In this document: piece by piece, positions 7,926 to 15,883 of the stretch
Position numbering within the stretch: position 1 is the first letter of the stretch
Layout of the letters: each line of letters opens with the position of its first letter
NCBI RefSeq assembly: GCF_003584565.2
Contig: NZ_CP031010.1
Coordinates: 1,860,001-1,924,000 of the forward strand
Direction of reading: 5' to 3'
Source of the DNA: Alteromonas sp. RKMC-009
GTDB lineage: Bacteria > Pseudomonadota > Gammaproteobacteria > Enterobacterales > Alteromonadaceae
DNA: 64,000 nt
The notes under the pieces: model-generated
What the model saw: only the letters and a program-made list of their open reading frames with translations
The model's database searches: none
What the model was told of the DNA's origin: nothing
Position numbers and translations under genes: made by a program

Positions 7926-8066
7926 GCCTTGAATTTACCTGCCTGAATTATTCTGCGGGAACCGCACTGGTGATCCTGCCATCATCACAAATTGTTACTT
8001 TTTCACATACTTTCCAACCTCTAATCTTGCTAGTCTGATAGTTGATTAATAAAAGGAATTATCGCT

Positions 8067-9122
8067 ATGCAAGGAACGCTTTTCATAAAACGTTTGTCGA
8101 CGGTCGCGCTTTGTGTGAGTGCGCTTACTTTCCCGGTTATTGCCAGTGCAGACACCCTGATTTCCGATGAAGCACTGGACGCCTGGTACAGGGATGGTAA
8201 GTACGGGCAGGTCATCGCGACGCTGGAAGATGAAAAGAATAAGTCGGCAGAGCGTTTTTCTACTTACATCTCAGCACTGATGAATACCGATCTGGATGAC
8301 GCAGAAGAGGCAGCGGAAGATTTTATCAAAGCCTATCCGGAAAATTATCGTGTGTACATGCTCCATGCGAGTGTCATGGGCGCACAGGCAGGAGAAAGTA
8401 TTTTTTCAGCGTTGGGCTATGCCAAAAAAGCCCGTAAGAGTCTGGAGAAAGCTATTGAAGTGGCACCTGACGAAATCCGCACTTATCAGGCTCTTTTCCA
8501 GTATCACCTTTTTGTTCCATCCATAGCCGGTGGCGATATGGACACGGCAGAATCACTGGTGGCTGATATAGCAGCACTCGACCCTGACGAAGGACAGATT
8601 GCCGAAGCAAAATATCTGCTGGCCGGTGATAAAAAAGAGGAAGGTATTTCGCTCCTTAAAACGCTGATGGAAAAACCTGAAACCCGGGTTTATGCCAGAT
8701 ACGTGCTAGGTGATCAATATATGAGTGATGAAGCTTACCCGCAGGCTTTTGAAACCTTGCAGCCTTTGCTGACGCTGCGCCTGGAGGCCGCTTCTGAAGA
8801 AGATGAGTTTGCTTGGGAGGCATACAGCGAGAATCGGTTTAATCAGTTATACGGTCTTTACCGCCTGGGGCAAACAGCGGTCCAGTCCGGTGAATATACC
8901 GGAACCGGCATTCAGGCGCTGGAGACTTACTTGAGCGAATTGCCCGAAGCCGGTATCGATACAGATGGATTGCCTTCTCTGAACTGGGCGAATCTCCGGC
9001 TGGCTGAATTGTATCTGCATGATGATAATAAGGAGCAGGCAAAACTTATCCTTCAGCGTATCAGCGGCAAAGAAGATGACCGCTTCAGTAAACTGCTTAA
9101 GAAACTGCAGAAAAAAGTCTGA
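8067..9122 (+). CDS. Exported TPR-repeat protein
   Basis: A protein of 351 residues with a Sec signal peptide (KRLSTVALCVSALTFPVIASA, cleavage after about residue 27). The remainder is acidic, helical and TPR-like, for example KKARKSLEKAIEVAPDEIRT followed by YQALFQYHLFVPSIAGGDMDTAESL. The 'P-S/x-IAGGD' element recurs in a family of uncharacterised proteobacterial TPR proteins. It probably works in the periplasm as a scaffold or binding protein; no enzymatic residues are evident. It has its own 140-bp upstream region after the tRNA terminator and a reasonable Shine-Dalgarno (AAAGGAATTATCGCT before ATG). The function is unknown. Confidence 0.75.
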   Translation: MQGTLFIKRLSTVALCVSALTFPVIASADTLISDEALDAWYRDGKYGQVIATLEDEKNKSAERFSTYISALMNTDLDDAEEAAEDFIKAYPENYRVYMLHASVMGAQAGESIFSALGYAKKARKSLEKAIEVAPDEIRTYQALFQYHLFVPSIAGGDMDTAESLVADIAALDPDEGQIAEAKYLLAGDKKEEGISLLKTLMEKPETRVYARYVLGDQYMSDEAYPQAFETLQPLLTLRLEAASEEDEFAWEAYSENRFNQLYGLYRLGQTAVQSGEYTGTGIQALETYLSELPEAGIDTDGLPSLNWANLRLAELYLHDDNKEQAKLILQRISGKEDDRFSKLLKKLQKKV

Positions 9123-9291
9123 CTGTCATTTCAGGCTGACAGCCCGCCACAGTATGCGTGCCCGGTAATTCTCTGCCGGGCCGGATAACGTGATAAAGTG
9201 CATATTCATCTGACTCGCGATAACAGCAACTTTAAATGCCGTGATATCGTGTCAGTCAGAACATTGTTGTTAACAGAAACAAAGGTTGGAT

Positions 9292-10200
9292 ATGCAAGAT
9301 TACCCTATTGGTACCCCCGGAACGCCCTGGTCAGACACAGAGAAAAAACAGTGGCTGGATGCCCAGTCTGTTAAACGTAGCTATAAAGAAGAAGTGATTG
9401 ACCGGTTGCCCGCGGTACCTGAGAATTATGAAATCACACAGTATGGTGCGTTACCTTACGACGAGTCCCGCTATCCGCTTTACGTCATCAAACCAAAGTT
9501 ATTCGTTAAATCCCTGCCAACCGTACTTATTACTGGTGGTGTTCATGGTTATGAAACCAGCGGCGTACAGGGAGCACTGAAGTTTGCCACAGACCATCTG
9601 GCTGAGTGGCAGGACAAATGTAACTTCGTAATTGCACCTTGTGTCAGTCCCTGGGGTTACGAAACGATTAACCGCTGGGATCCCCTTGCCGTTGATCCTA
9701 ACCGCAGTTTCCGCGCGGATTCTCCGGCACCTGAAGCCGCAATGCTGAAAGCCATGGTTGATGCCATTGAAGAGCCGGTCCATATGCACATCGATTTACA
9801 CGAAACCACTGATACTGATAACTCCGAGTTCCGGCCGGCCCTGGGTGCGCGGGATGGTATCACTCAGGACGTCTGGGAGATCCCGGATGGTTTTTATCTG
9901 GTTGCTGACAGCGGGAAGGTTGAGCTGGATTTTCAGAAAGCGGTCATCGAAAAAGTGCGGGGCGTTACACACATCGCACCTGCAGATGAAAATAACAAAA
10001 TCATCGGGGCAGAGGTGCTTTACGATGGTGTGATCAGCTATGACAAGAAATCCCTGTTTCTGTGCGGAGGCCTGACTGATGCGCCATACGTTACGACAAC
10101 CGAGGTTTATCCCGACAGTCCATCAGCCTCTGATGAAATATGCAATGATGCTCAGGTTGCAGCCATCATAGGCGGTCTGGAATATATTCTGGCCGGTTAA
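9292..10200 (+). CDS. M14-family zinc carboxypeptidase-like protein
   Basis: About 302 residues, cytoplasmic (no signal peptide). It shows the zinc site of the M14/AstE-ASPA group: GGVHGYETSG gives the H-x-x-E pair, and the third ligand lies in HMHIDLHETTDTDNSEF. NRSFRADSPAPEA resembles the substrate-binding Arg-Asn region. Members hydrolyse C-terminal residues, gamma-glutamyl bonds or N-acyl amino acids; the substrate here is not predictable. I chose the ATG at 9292 because AAAGG at 9281-9285 then lies six bases upstream; a TTG at 9286 would leave no spacing. The gene stands alone between a TPR protein and the MetJ-box-preceded small gene. Confidence 0.8.
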   Translation: MQDYPIGTPGTPWSDTEKKQWLDAQSVKRSYKEEVIDRLPAVPENYEITQYGALPYDESRYPLYVIKPKLFVKSLPTVLITGGVHGYETSGVQGALKFATDHLAEWQDKCNFVIAPCVSPWGYETINRWDPLAVDPNRSFRADSPAPEAAMLKAMVDAIEEPVHMHIDLHETTDTDNSEFRPALGARDGITQDVWEIPDGFYLVADSGKVELDFQKAVIEKVRGVTHIAPADENNKIIGAEVLYDGVISYDKKSLFLCGGLTDAPYVTTTEVYPDSPSASDEICNDAQVAAIIGGLEYILAG

Positions 10201-10217
10201 GAACAAAATATTCTTTG

Positions 10218-10260
10218 TTTACACTTCCGGACGTTTGAAAGTATAGACGTCTAAATGTAT
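10218..10260 (+). promoter_or_regulatory. Promoter overlapped by tandem MetJ-box-like octamers
   Basis: A -35 TTTACA (10218-10223) and -10 TATAGA (10242-10247) are 18 bp apart. Over and beyond the -10 lie consecutive octamers in MetJ register (consensus AGACGTCT): ACACTTCC (5/8), GGACGTTT (6/8), GAAAGTAT (4/8), AGACGTCT (8/8, 10245-10252) and AAATGTAT (5/8). MetJ binds cooperatively to tandem eight-base boxes, so repression by MetJ with S-adenosylmethionine is a plausible reading. It is an inference from the pattern only. Confidence 0.5.
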
Positions 10261-10292
10261 AGTGTGCTTCCTGACTCAGCGAGGCACACTAT
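10259..10292 (+). promoter_or_regulatory. Inverted repeat spanning leader and start codon of the small gene
   Basis: ATAGTGTGC (10259-10267) and GCACACTAT (10284-10292) are perfect nine-base arms with a 16-base loop. The Shine-Dalgarno GAGG (10281-10284) is in the loop and the A and U of the start codon are in the stem, so in mRNA the hairpin could limit initiation. As DNA it could also be an operator. Confidence 0.5.
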
Positions 10293-10449
10293 GTATACTT
10301 TCAAAGCATTGATTTACGACGGCAACCGCCAGCGCATCGTTTCTCACGATTGCGATACCAAAGCTGAGTTCGAACAGTACCTGACCCGTGAGTTCGGATG
10401 CTACGTGTGTTTGTGGATTGCTCAGGACGTTAAAAACATCGCCAGTTAA
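10291..10449 (+). CDS. 52-residue protein of unknown function behind MetJ-like boxes
   Basis: A small, soluble protein starting MYTFKALIYDGNRQRIVSHD and containing a C-Y-V-C pair (FGCYVCLWIAQDV). I do not recognise the family. The ATG at 10291 is preferred over an earlier one at 10255 because GAGG (10281-10284) lies at good distance and because the earlier start would run through the palindromic leader. It has a plausible promoter, a conspicuous operator-like array and a start-codon hairpin, all of which argue that it is a real regulated gene rather than a chance frame. The gene after it, dusC, begins 145 bp later and may or may not share the transcript. Confidence 0.6.
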   Translation: MYTFKALIYDGNRQRIVSHDCDTKAEFEQYLTREFGCYVCLWIAQDVKNIAS

Positions 10450-10594
10450 CCGGCGAACCTTGCAGTATCATCACTTCATATTGTATTACCCCTTACTCAA
10501 CGGCTTTCATTTCATCTGTGGCAGGATGATTCGCTGCCTTTTCTCTGCTAAACTTCGCGCCCGTTTCTAAACCATACCGGCATAGTGTAAACAC

Positions 10595-11545
10595 ATGAGA
10601 ATCCTACTTGCTCCCATGGAAGGGGTCGTTGACCATCTGATGAGAGACATGCTTACCCGCGTGGGGGGCTTTGATTTATGTGTGACCGAATTCGTGCGGG
10701 TGGTCGATCAAAAATTACCGCATAAAACCTTTTATAAGCTTTGTCCTGAGTTGCATAACGGCAGCGTAACACCGTCTGGCGTACCGGTAAGGGTTCAGTT
10801 ACTGGGCCAGCACCCTGAGTGGCTGGCAGAAAATGCGCAAACAGCAGTAGAGCTGGGTTCCCCCGGTGTGGATCTGAACTTCGGATGTCCGGCAAAAACC
10901 GTTAACAAAAGTAAGGGCGGGGCAGTGTTGCTGAAAGAAACTGAAACCCTTTACAACATTGTCAAAGCGGTACGGGAAGCCGTGCCGGCAGATCAGCCTG
11001 TCACAGCGAAAATCCGGCTGGGGTTTGAGGATAAATCTCTGGCCATCGAAAATGCCATTGCTATTACAGAGGCTGGCGCGGATCAGCTTGTTGTGCATGC
11101 ACGCACTAAAACCGAGGGTTATAAGCCTCCTGCTTACTGGGACTGGATTGCTAAAATTCGCGCTCACACCAATATTCCGCTGGTTGCTAACGGTGAAATC
11201 TGGCATGCAGAAGATGCACTGCGCTGCCAAGCGCAGTCAGGCTGTACCGATTTGATGCTGGGACGCGGCGCACTGGCCATGCCGAATCTGGCGCGGACTA
11301 TCCGGGGCGAGCAGGCGGTTATGCGCTGGGAAGAAGTGGCGGATTTATTGATTCATTATTCTGGCTATGAGATTTACGGAGATAAGGGACGGTACTATCC
11401 CAACCGCATTAAGCAATGGTGTGGTTATCTTAAGCGTCAGTATCCGCAGGCGGAAACCCTGTTTAATGATATTCGTAAATTGCAAAAAGCGGATGAAATT
11501 GTCGCTGTACTGCGTCGTCAGTCCTCGCATAGCAGCGTCGCTTAA
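10595..11545 (+). CDS. dusC: tRNA-dihydrouridine(16) synthase DusC
   Basis: A TIM-barrel FMN enzyme of 316 residues that reduces uridine 16 in the D-loop of tRNA using NADPH. The opening MRILLAPMEGVVDHLMRDML and the catalytic cysteine motif VDLNFGCPAKTVNKSKGGA are characteristic. IPLVANGEIW and LMLGRGALAMPNL form the FMN phosphate site, and the C-terminal helical domain (GRYYPNRIKQWCGYL) agrees with DusC rather than DusA or DusB. Length equals E. coli DusC (315). The start is supported by family alignment of the N-terminus. Confidence 0.93.
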   Translation: MRILLAPMEGVVDHLMRDMLTRVGGFDLCVTEFVRVVDQKLPHKTFYKLCPELHNGSVTPSGVPVRVQLLGQHPEWLAENAQTAVELGSPGVDLNFGCPAKTVNKSKGGAVLLKETETLYNIVKAVREAVPADQPVTAKIRLGFEDKSLAIENAIAITEAGADQLVVHARTKTEGYKPPAYWDWIAKIRAHTNIPLVANGEIWHAEDALRCQAQSGCTDLMLGRGALAMPNLARTIRGEQAVMRWEEVADLLIHYSGYEIYGDKGRYYPNRIKQWCGYLKRQYPQAETLFNDIRKLQKADEIVAVLRRQSSHSSVA

Positions 11546-11664
11546 TCTCACCGTATATTGTTTGTTTTCCCGCAATTGTCTAGGTTATTAATGGGGAGGG
11601 CTTTTCGACAGAAACAGCCGAAATACTCATACTAAAAACGTAAACAATAAAAACGGAAAACATC

Positions 11665-13083
11665 ATGAAACACACACCAACAAAGCTGGCCTTAGCGCTG
11701 GCTTGTCTGTGTACCACTGTTTTAGTCGCTTGTTCCGACAAGCCGGCTGAAAAGGGAGAGCAGGCGCCTCATGTGTCAATCAACACCGATCCTTATCCCG
11801 GCACCTACACACCCATAGCCGGAAAGCCCACAGTCATTACCAACGTCACCATCCTCGATGGTGTGGGTAACCGCATTGAAAACGGCATGATTTATTTTGC
11901 TGACGGGAAAATCGTAGCAACAGGTGAAACGGTTGAATACCCCGCTGATGCGGTTGTTATCGACGGTGAAGGAAAGTGGGTTACTCCCGGTATTATCGAC
12001 AACCATAGCCACCTTGGTGTTTATCCGTCTCCGTCAGTGGGCTCTACGTCTGACGGAAACGAAATGACGAAGCCGGTAACCCCGGGCGTATGGGCAGAGC
12101 ATTCCGTATGGCCACAGGATCCCGGTTTCGGCCGCGCTCTGGCGGGTGGTGTCACCTCGCTGCAAATACTGCCCGGCTCAGCGAATTTATTTGGCGGCCG
12201 CTCGGTGGTACTGAAGAACGTACCAAGCCGCACTATGCAGGATATGAAGTTTCCTGATGCCCCTTACGGGATGAAAATGGCTTGCGGTGAAAACCCGAAA
12301 CGTGTGTATGGCCAGAAAGGCGGTCCGATGACCCGCATGGGCAATGTTAAAGGTTACCGACAGGCGTGGTCTGACGCCCAGGCTTACATGCGCGAATGGG
12401 ATAAATACGAAGCGGATTACGATGCAGGGAAAGATCCCAAGGCCCCGAAACGGGATCTGGATTTAGAAACCATGGCCGGCGTGCTTAATGGTGACATTCT
12501 TGTGCATATGCATTGCTATCGCGCTGATGAAATGACGGTCATGATGGACATGATGAAGGAATTTAACTATCAGATTTCCTCATTCCACCATGCAGTTGAA
12601 GGCTACAAAATTGCCGACAAGCTGGCAGAAAACAATGTGTGTGCTTCCATGTGGGCCGACTGGTGGGGCTTCAAGCTGGAAGCGTATGACGGGATCCGTG
12701 AAAACATTCCGGTGGTACACGCTGCGAAAGCCTGTGCCATTGTACACAGTGACGACGAACTCGGTATTCAGCGATTAAATCAGGAAGCGGCCAAAGCCTG
12801 GTCTGACGGTAAACGTGCGGGCATAGATATCTCTATGGCCGATGCATGGCAATGGCTGAGCGCGAACCCGGCAAAATCACTGGGGATTTTTGATAAAACC
12901 GGTTCTCTGGAAGCAGGAAAGAATGCCGATCTTGTATTATGGACAGGGAATCCTTTCTCGACTTACACCAAAGCTGAACAGGTCTATATTGATGGTGGCA
13001 AGGCTTACGATCTGAAGAACCCGGATAGCTGGCCGTTAAGCGATTTTGAAGTGGGTCAGGTCGGTGAAGGAGATGTAAAATGA
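11665..13083 (+). CDS. Amidohydrolase-family lipoprotein (imidazolonepropionase-like), metal site intact
   Basis: 472 residues, starting with a lipoprotein signal (TTVLVAC, lipidated Cys at residue 23). The amidohydrolase fold follows: a beta-sandwich segment with VTILDGVGNRIENGMIYFAD, the first metal motif H114-S-H116 in TPGIIDNHSHLG, later histidines in ILVHMHCYRADE and SSFHHAVEG, and VHSDDE carrying the catalytic aspartate. The C-terminal SLEAGKNADLVLWTGNPF is the usual return to the sandwich. It should be a periplasmic metal-dependent hydrolase of a cyclic amide or peptide-like substrate. The stop codon overlaps the start of the next gene (ATGA), so the two are translationally coupled and probably act together. 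Confidence 0.88.
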   Translation: MKHTPTKLALALACLCTTVLVACSDKPAEKGEQAPHVSINTDPYPGTYTPIAGKPTVITNVTILDGVGNRIENGMIYFADGKIVATGETVEYPADAVVIDGEGKWVTPGIIDNHSHLGVYPSPSVGSTSDGNEMTKPVTPGVWAEHSVWPQDPGFGRALAGGVTSLQILPGSANLFGGRSVVLKNVPSRTMQDMKFPDAPYGMKMACGENPKRVYGQKGGPMTRMGNVKGYRQAWSDAQAYMREWDKYEADYDAGKDPKAPKRDLDLETMAGVLNGDILVHMHCYRADEMTVMMDMMKEFNYQISSFHHAVEGYKIADKLAENNVCASMWADWWGFKLEAYDGIRENIPVVHAAKACAIVHSDDELGIQRLNQEAAKAWSDGKRAGIDISMADAWQWLSANPAKSLGIFDKTGSLEAGKNADLVLWTGNPFSTYTKAEQVYIDGGKAYDLKNPDSWPLSDFEVGQVGEGDVK

Positions 13084-14357
13084 AGCGCTTATTATCACTT
13101 GCTGTTGCCGCAGCTCTCAGTACCGGTGTGATGGCTGAGAATATCGCCATTACAGGGGGGAAAGTACTTACCCAGACAGCACAGGGTACGATAGAAAACG
13201 GCACCGTGTTGATTAAAGACGATAAAATTGAAAAAGTGACAGCCGGCGGCAACGTGCCGGCGGGCTATACCCGTGTGGATGCCAGCGGAAAAGTTGTCAC
13301 ACCGGGTTTTGTCGGTGCGTTAACCTCTCTTGGCCTTGTTGAAGTGTCGTCCTGGGCGGGTGAGGTGGATTCTTCTGCCGGAGTAACGCCTGTCAGCACA
13401 ACCGGTGCGGCTCTGGATGTCACATATGCGATAAATCCTGACTCCACGCTTATCGACGTAAGTCGTATTGAAGGGGTCACCTCAGCGGCAACGACAGTGC
13501 AGTATACTGACATGTTGTTCCATGGTCAGGGTGCGGTGATCAGTCTTGACGACAACGCAGAGATATTAAAAAACAAAGCCTTTATGGTGGTGAACGTGGA
13601 CGGTAATTCAGCCGACAGCCACGGCGGCTCAAGGGCAGCATTGTGGGTGACACTGGAAGCGCTGTTTGATGAAGTCCGCAGCACGAAGTCCGTGCCTTCA
13701 CTGACTTCAAGCTGGGACGGTATTAACGCCCGTGCAGATATCAAAGCGCTCAAAGGTGTTGTCAGCGGTGATGTACCGTTATTCATCGAAGCCGACCGTG
13801 CAGCAGATATCCGCCAGGTGCTGGCGTTTAAAAAGCGTCACCCGGCCATGCATCTTGTGTTACTGCATGGCGTGGAAGCCTGGCGTGTTGCTGATGAACT
13901 GGCTGAAGCCGGCGTGCCGGTTATTCTTGATCCGCAGTTGAACTTACCCGGTAACTTTGAACAGTTAGGTGCAACGTTACATAACGCGGCAAGACTGGAA
14001 GAAGCCGGTGTGAAAGTCGCTATAGGTATGGAAACTCACAATATCCGTCTGGCTGCGCAGCATGCCGGGAATGCTGTTGCCAACGGCCTGAGTTATGAAG
14101 GTGGTATCGCCAGTCTTACTTCAGTTCCTGCAGCGATTCTGGGTGTGGACGGTCAGGTTGGTTCACTAGCTCCGGGCAAACGTGCCGATGTTGTGATCTG
14201 GAGTGGTGATCCCCTTGAAGTAACAGAAGTGGCAGAACAGGTCTACATTGAAGGCGAAGCCATTGAAATGTCTTCCCGTCAAACCAAACTTCGTGACCGC
14301 TACATGAAACTGACAGAACAACCTGCAGGTGTGACTTCACATTATGTGAAGCCGTAA
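13080..14357 (+). CDS. Amidohydrolase-like partner protein lacking the HxH metal motif
   Basis: 425 residues with a Sec signal peptide (KRLLSLAVAAALSTGVMA). Fold and C-terminal return strand (GSLAPGKRADVVIWSGDPLE) are those of the amidohydrolase superfamily. The expected D-x-H-x-H after strand 1 reads PGFVGALTSLG, with Gly79, Leu81 and Ser83 at the metal positions, so the binuclear site cannot form as usual. A histidine in LVLLHGVEAW and GMETHNIR remain. It overlaps the preceding intact amidohydrolase by four bases. I infer a non-catalytic or altered subunit that pairs with the upstream enzyme. An intrinsic terminator follows 17 bp after the stop. Confidence 0.85.
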   Translation: MKRLLSLAVAAALSTGVMAENIAITGGKVLTQTAQGTIENGTVLIKDDKIEKVTAGGNVPAGYTRVDASGKVVTPGFVGALTSLGLVEVSSWAGEVDSSAGVTPVSTTGAALDVTYAINPDSTLIDVSRIEGVTSAATTVQYTDMLFHGQGAVISLDDNAEILKNKAFMVVNVDGNSADSHGGSRAALWVTLEALFDEVRSTKSVPSLTSSWDGINARADIKALKGVVSGDVPLFIEADRAADIRQVLAFKKRHPAMHLVLLHGVEAWRVADELAEAGVPVILDPQLNLPGNFEQLGATLHNAARLEEAGVKVAIGMETHNIRLAAQHAGNAVANGLSYEGGIASLTSVPAAILGVDGQVGSLAPGKRADVVIWSGDPLEVTEVAEQVYIEGEAIEMSSRQTKLRDRYMKLTEQPAGVTSHYVKP

Positions 14358-14373
14358 AGGTTTAAAACAAACA

Positions 14374-14400
14374 AGAGGATGCCGGGCATCCTCTTTTTTT
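14374..14400 (+). terminator. Intrinsic terminator after the amidohydrolase pair
   Basis: Stem AGAGGATGCC / GGCATCCTCT with a one-base loop followed by at least seven T residues. Confidence 0.9.
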
Positions 14401-14495
14401 GTGAGCAAATAAGGTAATGAAAAGCGGGATATCTGACTGGTTTGTGCGGATGCTTTCTGCCCGGGCAGAATAGGTCACCCGCTGAACTGGCGGGC

Positions 14496-15170
14496 TCAGC
14501 TCCGGTTCAGAATGAGCGGTGCGAGTTGCTGAGCCATAAACTGTGCAATCATTGGCTGGGCTTCTGCATTAGGATGAATCCCGTCGTTCTGCATCAAAGA
14601 TTTATCCAGCGCTACCTGTTGCAAGAAAAACGGGATTAAATTTATGTCATTTTCTTCTGCCACCGCATCAAATGCATTGGCGAACATCTGTGTGTAGCGA
14701 CGCCCGTAATTTGTAGGAATTTCCATATCCTGTATGAACACAGTGGCCCCCGACGCTTTTGCCAGCTTAACCATTTCGTTCAGGTTGGATTTCGTCTTTG
14801 TGACCGGATGACCTTGTAATCCGTCATTACCACCCAATTCTATAAGTACATGTGTTGGCTGATGTTGTTCCAGCAATCTGGGAAGTCTGGCAAGGCCACC
14901 GTCGGTGGTTTCTCCGCTTATCGCGGCGTTTATTACATCAATCTGATGCTGTTCGTCATTCCAGATATTTTGTAACAAACTAACCCAGCCTTCCTGTTGC
15001 TTTAAACCATAGCCTGCACTTAGGCTATCACCCAGGACTAACAGTTTGAAATGCGGTGATGTTTGCTGATTTTCTGACGCAGCGTGCAGATGATCTGAAA
15101 CCACCAACAGCTGTAAAAATAAAAGAGCCCATGCAAAAGCAAAGCGGCGGTATCGTTGTAACAAAAACAC
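14496..15170 (-). CDS. tesA: Acyl-CoA thioesterase I / lysophospholipase L1 (TesA)
   Basis: A periplasmic SGNH hydrolase acting on acyl-CoAs, lysophospholipids and esters. Block I is LVLGDSLSAGYG with the catalytic Ser, block III is IELGGNDGLQG, and block V is MQNDGIHPNAEAQ with the catalytic Asp and His. A signal peptide (RRFAFAWALLFLQLLVVSDHLHA) precedes the mature part. I prefer the GTG at 15170 because ATAGGAG lies just upstream and this start avoids overlap with the divergent ABC gene. A GTG at 15197 would add nine residues but has no ribosome-binding site. The divergent arrangement tesA / ybbA-ybbP is the same as in E. coli. Confidence 0.92.
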   Translation of the reverse strand: MFLLQRYRRFAFAWALLFLQLLVVSDHLHAASENQQTSPHFKLLVLGDSLSAGYGLKQQEGWVSLLQNIWNDEQHQIDVINAAISGETTDGGLARLPRLLEQHQPTHVLIELGGNDGLQGHPVTKTKSNLNEMVKLAKASGATVFIQDMEIPTNYGRRYTQMFANAFDAVAEENDINLIPFFLQQVALDKSLMQNDGIHPNAEAQPMIAQFMAQQLAPLILNRS

Positions 15171-15186
15171 GGCAGTGACAACTCCT

Positions 15187-15882
15187 ATGATTAGCACCCG
15201 AAATATTACGAAAACAGTATCTACGAGTGAAGGTGAGCTTCAGATCCTTCAACCAATTTCATTCGAAGTCAAGGCAGGTGAGTCTGTTGCCATTGTCGGC
15301 GCGTCTGGTTCCGGCAAATCCACTTTACTGAGTCTGCTGGCAGGGCTGGATGAAGTGAGCAGCGGAGAAATTCATCTCGACGGCGCTCCCCTTCATACCA
15401 TGAACGAAGAAGCGCGGGCACGGCTGAGAGGGGAAAAAGTCGGGTTTATTTTCCAGAGCTTTATGCTGGTGCAAAGTCTGACAGCCATCGAGAATGTCAT
15501 GCTGCCTGCGGAGATTTCAGGGCTAAGTGACGCGAAAGGCCGCGCGAAGAAAATTCTGGAGCAGGTGGGATTGTCCCACAGAGCGCATCATTACCCTAAT
15601 CAGTTGTCCGGCGGCGAGCAACAACGGGTTGCTATCGCAAGGGCGTTTATCGGTCAGCCAAAAATCCTCTTTGCCGATGAGCCTACAGGTAATCTTGATG
15701 CTGCCAACAGTGAAAAAATTGAGCAGCTTTTATTTCAGATGAACCGTGAGCTGGGCACGACACTGGTGCTGGTTACCCATGATAATGAGCTGGCACTTCG
15801 TTGCTCACGACAGTTGACGATGCAGGCGGGGGAACTGACCGAAACTACGGTGTCATCCGGTCCTGTCGCTGAGGAAGCCTGA
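15187..15882 (+). CDS. ybbA: ABC transporter ATP-binding protein, YbbA (LolD-like)
   Basis: About 231 residues from the ATG at 15187 (MISTRNITKTV); a GTG at 15175 would add four residues, and neither start has a clear ribosome-binding site. Walker A is GASGSGKST, the Q-loop is in FIFQSFMLVQSL, the signature is LSGGEQQR and Walker B is ILFADEPTGNLD, followed by the H-loop in LVTHD. It closely follows the E. coli YbbA pattern (LAGLDEVSSGEI, NEEARARLRG). It powers the FtsX-type permease encoded one base downstream. The complex is thought to move or extract lipids or lipoproteins at the inner membrane; a role with the neighbouring TesA is suggested by context only. Confidence 0.92.
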   Translation: MISTRNITKTVSTSEGELQILQPISFEVKAGESVAIVGASGSGKSTLLSLLAGLDEVSSGEIHLDGAPLHTMNEEARARLRGEKVGFIFQSFMLVQSLTAIENVMLPAEISGLSDAKGRAKKILEQVGLSHRAHHYPNQLSGGEQQRVAIARAFIGQPKILFADEPTGNLDAANSEKIEQLLFQMNRELGTTLVLVTHDNELALRCSRQLTMQAGELTETTVSSGPVAEEA

Positions 15883-15883
15883 T

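Noticed and set aside
9133..9181. Small inverted repeats after the TPR protein (GCCCGG / CCGGGC near 9160-9181)
   Set aside because: Short stems with a ten-base loop and no T-run; not strong enough to call a terminator.
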